A stretch of 9,840 bases of DNA from Xanthobacteraceae bacterium (lineage in GTDB: Bacteria > Pseudomonadota > Alphaproteobacteria > Rhizobiales > Xanthobacteraceae): positions 1 through 9,840 of the forward strand of contig JASHRR010000237.1 of NCBI GenBank assembly GCA_030037185.1. Direction: 5' to 3'. Of the stretch, positions 7,929 through 9,840 are shown one piece after another. Position 1 is the stretch's first letter. The number at the start of each line of letters is the position of its first letter. Below the pieces are notes generated by a model. It saw nothing but the letters and a program-made list of their open reading frames with translations, was not told where the DNA came from and made no database searches. The position numbers and the translations under genes are program-made.

Positions 7929-8007
7929 GCCGGGGGAGCGACCCCCGGCCCCTCGGCCTAACAGTGGGCGGCCGACTTGACCGCACATGTGGGGAGCGAC
8001 CCCGTGC
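7929..8007. repeat. Two hairpins sharing the core GGGG-AGCGA-CCCC
   Basis: The first hairpin (7929-7949) has an 8-bp perfect stem, GCCGGGGG/CCCCCGGC, around loop AGCGA. The second (7991-8003) has GGGG/CCCC around the same loop, and flanking GCAC (7983-7986) and GTGC (8004-8007) can extend it past a 4-base bulge. The 13-base core is an exact direct repeat 58 bp apart. No T-run follows, so neither is an ordinary terminator. Possibly structured RNA or a small extragenic repeat family. Confidence 0.5.
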
Positions 8008-8818
8008 ATCAAGGATTCGTACCAGCCCTAAGGTCAGGCCAACCAAGCCGTCGCTGGCCCCAACGCGGGACTGAGGATCGCGCCCGCCGGGACCATGATC
8101 GTCGTTCCCGTTCCGAGCACGGATGAACCTCAGTCGTGGCGGCCGAGCCACTACGAGGCCCTGTCATTGTTGGTCGTGGCCCCCTCTGTCCAGTAATGAA
8201 GCACTGCGCCGCGAGTTCCGTCAAGGAAAGTGTCAAACGGCGTCGGACTCGCCGAGCCGCGGTCGGTCTTTTGCTCCTTAGAGAGCACGTGGGTGATCGT
8301 GTTCGAGAACAACGGCTAGGCCAACCGTGGCCTCCGCATCGAGACCGAGCTAACGCCAAGGCCACGTTCGAGGATCTCGCCTGCTTCCTCATTCGAACAC
8401 GTCGATGTCTGCAGCGCGACGTACGACGAAAAGCGGTTATGCCGTCGCCGACGGCCTGCCCTTCGCCTTGCTCGTCCTCAAAGGCTCAAGGATAGTGACG
8501 GCCACAGCTTCGAATCCTCGCCAGCCGTGGTGCCCCTGGTGTTGAGCTGCGCGCAAGCGTCGCGAATTGGACCCACCACAGTATCAAGCCCCTTTTTGTG
8601 CCAATTTAACGACTGGCGGTCCAACATGACCTGCCAAAATAGCTATTTCGGATCGTGTCGAAAGCTCGTAGTGACAATTAGCTTCCTCCAAGATTTGGAG
8701 TGAGTGAGGCGATACGAAGGCGCACAAACTTATATTCCGCATTCTTAGGTTTTTGTGCGACTGTTCACCGGACGGCGAGGCAACAGCAACAGCCCAACGA
8801 AACGCGGCAAATTGATGA

Positions 8819-8866
8819 GCGCCAAGATTTATAGCACTAACATGCAGTCTGATTGACTGTTGGCGC
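8819..8866 (+). ncRNA. Candidate structured RNA element (nested stem-loop)
   Basis: Outer arms GCGCCAA (8819-8825) and TTGGCGC (8860-8866) pair over 7 bp. Directly against the 3' arm sits an inner hairpin, CAGTC-TGATT-GACTG (8845-8859), leaving a 19-base AT-rich single strand on the 5' side. Two nested perfect stems stacked end to end are more ordered than chance palindromes usually are. No own promoter or T-run terminator is clear, so it could equally be a DNA site. Strand is a guess. Confidence 0.25.
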
Positions 8867-8934
8867 AGAGACCCGAGATGAACGCTTCGTGAGACTTCTG
8901 TCGGTGCGTCATCAAGTCAACCCTTAAACAACAA

Positions 8935-8963
8935 TTGATCTACAAACGTTTGCACAATATACG
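8935..8963 (+). promoter_or_regulatory. Sigma-70-like promoter with internal palindrome, for the small secreted protein
   Basis: TTGATC (8935-8940) and TATACG (8958-8963) are spaced exactly 17 bases, each matching 4 of 6 consensus bases. The spacer contains a perfect 10-bp palindrome, CAAACGTTTG (8943-8952), well placed for a repressor or activator. The gene start is about 50 bases downstream of the -10. Confidence 0.5.
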
Positions 8964-9013
8964 CGTTTACAAGTTGGCCCAAAAGCCAAAGGTTTGCCGC
9001 AGGAGATATGAGC

Positions 9014-9283
9014 ATGTGGAACATTAAAAAGTATGCGGTGATCGCAACTGTGGGCGTAGGGCTCGCATTTGCGGTTACGCCGGCTTCGGCTTGCGGGGGA
9101 TTCGGCTACGGTGCCTACGGGGGTATGCGGACATACGGCTATGGTGGGCACGGCACTTACGGCATGTATCGCCCTTATAGAGCTTACGCGTACTACCCCA
9201 GATATCGCTATTATAGGCCCGCTTATGCTTGCGCTGGGTACAGGCCATTTGCTCGGCCTTTTGCGTACGGGCGTGGGTGTTAG
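9014..9283 (+). CDS. Small exported Tyr/Gly/Arg-rich protein
   Basis: An 89-residue protein of unknown function. Residues 1-26 are a signal peptide (K5-K6, hydrophobic 8-21, A-S-A before C27). The mature 63 residues hold 16 Tyr, 14 Gly and 9 Arg, with no Asp or Glu, so the product is strongly basic. A Gly-Tyr segment (~27-50) is followed by a Tyr-Arg-Pro segment (~52-85); Cys lie at 27, 73 and 89, the last being the final residue. The AGGAG at 9001-9005 is 8 bases before the ATG at 9014 but only 2 before the ATG at 9008, which decides for 9014. A promoter lies upstream and a terminator downstream, so it is probably transcribed alone. Composition recalls sulfur-globule and other low-complexity envelope proteins, but that is resemblance only. 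A weak lipobox reading (A-S-A-C) is possible. Confidence 0.75.
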   Translation: MWNIKKYAVIATVGVGLAFAVTPASACGGFGYGAYGGMRTYGYGGHGTYGMYRPYRAYAYYPRYRYYRPAYACAGYRPFARPFAYGRGC

Positions 9284-9347
9284 CCGCGCTTGCATAACTG
9301 CGGTGAGGTCATGGCTTTTCACGGAGCTCGTTCAACTGGTGCCAAAA

Positions 9348-9389
9348 CCTGGGACCCAGGCGTGACCATTTTTGCCGGGGTCCCCTTTT
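9348..9389 (+). terminator. Probable terminator after the small secreted protein
   Basis: GGGACCC (9351-9357) pairs with GGGTCCC (9378-9384), followed by C and TTTT (9386-9389) on the plus strand, 65-105 bases after the stop codon. The 5' arm also belongs to a competing palindrome, CCTGGG-A-CCCAGG (9348-9360). The T-run is short, so efficiency is uncertain. Confidence 0.45.
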
Positions 9390-9401
9390 CCCTGTAAGCA
9401 A

Positions 9402-9435
9402 GAAAAAGCCCGCGCGCGGAGGAGGGAGCGCGGGC
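9402..9435 (-). terminator. Rho-independent terminator for minus-strand transcripts
   Basis: GCCCGCGC (9435-9428 on the minus strand) and GCGCGGGC (9415-9408) form a perfect 8-bp GC-only stem with a 12-base loop, followed by TTTTTC (9407-9402). It points toward the small secreted protein gene and would end transcription arriving from the MBL-fold gene, 266 bp beyond that gene's stop codon. Confidence 0.65.
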
Positions 9436-9447
9436 GAAGGAGTAACC

Positions 9448-9687
9448 ATGTCGGGATCATCCCCTGGGGAGCGGGGCGATCTGGTACTGAGCCTGTGTGA
9501 GTCGGCTCGCGCAGTCAAGCGCAGCGGGGTGTGGACATGGTGTGGACAAAGGGCTCGCGCCGATCAGAAGGGGCGCACCACCGCAAAACGGGGCTTGCTC
9601 AAACGCTCCTTTTGCAACATTCCCGAGGGGAGACGCACCACTTCGCCTATCCGAGGCTTGTCTACTGCTGTCTGGTTGCCCGCTTGA
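9448..9687 (+). CDS. Doubtful 79-residue open frame with a strong ribosome-binding site
   Basis: The ATG at 9448 is preceded at 5 bases by AGGAG within GAAGGAGTAACC, a good Shine-Dalgarno site, and the frame ends 13 bases before the stop codon of the convergent MBL gene. The predicted product is basic, has two Cys and three Trp, and shows no signal peptide, membrane helix or known motif. Its composition is Arg/Ser/Gly-rich, as random frames are in GC-rich DNA. No promoter is clear and a minus-strand terminator hairpin lies directly upstream. It may be a small lineage-specific protein or chance; the region would otherwise be the 3' untranslated part of the MBL transcript. Confidence 0.25.
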   Translation: MSGSSPGERGDLVLSLCESARAVKRSGVWTWCGQRARADQKGRTTAKRGLLKRSFCNIPEGRRTTSPIRGLSTAVWLPA

Positions 9688-9700
9688 TCATCAGATGTAA

Positions 9701-9840
9701 CTACTGGGCAACGCCCGCCTTCTTCTTTTCCTCTTCGAGGGTTCTTGCGGCATTTGCCTGGTTGCGTTGGACATATTCGGCAAATGATGCCGGATCGACG
9801 AAGGGATTGGGGTCGCCCGGCTTGCGCTTCGCCAGCAATT
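9701..9840 (-). CDS. Subclass B3-like metallo-beta-lactamase-fold hydrolase, C-terminal end (partial)
   Basis: Only the last 45 residues are in the window; the stop codon TAG is at 9703-9701 and the gene continues past 9840. The segment starts L-L-A-K-R-K-P, then G-D-P-N-P-F-V-D-P and an amphipathic helix with E-Y-V-Q-R-N-Q, ending in a Lys/Glu-rich tail. The P-N-P-F-V-D-P signature followed by a helix is typical of the C-terminus of B3 metallo-beta-lactamases and related periplasmic MBL-fold hydrolases, some of which are known from bradyrhizobia. The zinc-binding motifs (HxHxDH and others) lie outside the window, so neither beta-lactamase activity nor metal binding can be judged. It converges with the small secreted protein gene, with a terminator for its strand at 9402-9435. 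Confidence 0.75.
   Translation of the reverse strand, partial: LLAKRKPGDPNPFVDPASFAEYVQRNQANAARTLEEEKKKAGVAQ

Larger units (their letters stand above)
7344..8570. other. Long GC-rich non-coding gap with short hairpins
   Basis: Apart from the operator-like pair (7443-7493) and the paired AGCGA hairpins (7929-8007), nothing coding can be supported. Frames such as minus 7795-7439, minus 8151-7645, plus 8136-8495 and minus 8392-8009 overlap each other, lack good ribosome-binding sites and read as Arg/Ser/Pro-rich shadow products. The plus frame 8032-8196 has fairly natural composition but starts just after a stop and matches no family I know; it could be a gene fragment. GAGCGAC recurs at 7814, 7834, 7936 and 7993. 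Confidence 0.5.
8571..9013. other. AT-richer non-coding stretch with a cluster of stem-loops
   Basis: Base composition drops visibly in GC here compared with the rest of the window. Three perfect stem-loops follow one another: CTCCAA/TTGGAG with a 3-base loop (8686-8700), CGCACAAA/TTTGTGCG with a 23-base loop (8721-8759), and GCGCCAA/TTGGCGC enclosing CAGTC/GACTG (8819-8866). No open frame of note runs through it. It may encode a structured RNA or be the control region of the small secreted protein gene, whose promoter is at 8935-8963. Confidence 0.45.

Noticed and set aside
8032..8196. A 54-codon plus-strand open stretch with natural-looking composition
   Set aside because: It opens after a stop, its only ATG (8095) has no ribosome-binding site, and no family is recognised. 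A gene remnant is possible but cannot be supported.
8509..8517. TTCGAATCC, as in the T-arm of a tRNA
   Set aside because: Surrounding bases do not form the T-stem, acceptor stem or other arms of a tRNA.
9529..9548. Tandem GTGTGGACA copies with an 11-bp period, close to the DnaA box
   Set aside because: Each differs from TGTGGATAA in at least one key base, there are only two, and no dnaA, dnaN or AT-rich unwinding region is near, so an origin is not supported.
1..9840. CRISPR array, insertion sequence or phage region
   Set aside because: No regularly spaced repeats, transposase or integrase motifs, or flanking duplications with terminal inverted repeats were found.

Overview
The window reads as chromosomal DNA of a GC-rich alphaproteobacterium, most likely of the Bradyrhizobium/Nitrobacteraceae type. 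This is an inference from four things: the GC-rich third positions, a MASE1-PAS-HWE sensor kinase, a periplasmic PQQ alcohol dehydrogenase, and a B3-type metallo-beta-lactamase-fold C-terminus. No marker gene fixes the genus. Gene density is low: six coding regions are well supported (two cut by the window edges), with four long gaps between them.

Layout. Positions 1-340 (minus) hold the N-terminal part of a POT-family peptide transporter. A gap of nearly 1 kb follows, with one strong 11-bp-arm palindrome (707-739). Positions 1313-3466 (plus) encode a 717-residue membrane HWE histidine kinase. Its last ~67 residues look like a complete small domain of the DUF6494 kind joined in frame. An 877-bp gap without a convincing gene separates it from a convergent minus-strand pair. 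That pair is an exported NHL-repeat beta-propeller protein (7343-6294) followed by a PQQ-dependent alcohol dehydrogenase (6119-4344). The dehydrogenase carries the Asp-Tyr-Asp signature linked to lanthanide-dependent enzymes. The 174 bp between the two genes contain a long inverted repeat, a possible promoter inside it, and a third segment that could form an alternative hairpin next to the ribosome-binding site.

Upstream of the NHL gene lies a gap of about 1.67 kb (7344-9013). It is mostly non-coding and holds several notable palindromes: a twice-repeated operator-like site, a twice-repeated GGGG-AGCGA-CCCC hairpin, and a cluster of three stem-loops in an AT-richer stretch. Positions 9014-9283 (plus) encode a small exported Tyr/Gly/Arg-rich protein with its own promoter and probable terminator. 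The window ends with the C-terminus of a B3-like MBL-fold hydrolase (minus, 9701 to beyond 9840), with a good rho-independent terminator for that strand at 9402-9435.

Functionally, the dehydrogenase and the NHL protein may form a periplasmic unit, since they lie on the same strand and both have signal peptides. No cytochrome c, PQQ biosynthesis gene or response regulator is present in the window. The transporter, kinase, small protein and hydrolase show no visible link to one another. I found no CRISPR array, tRNA, rRNA or intact mobile element. The most interesting points are the kinase-DUF6494 fusion, the possible switch in front of the lanthanide-type dehydrogenase, and the structured non-coding stretch before the small tyrosine-rich protein.
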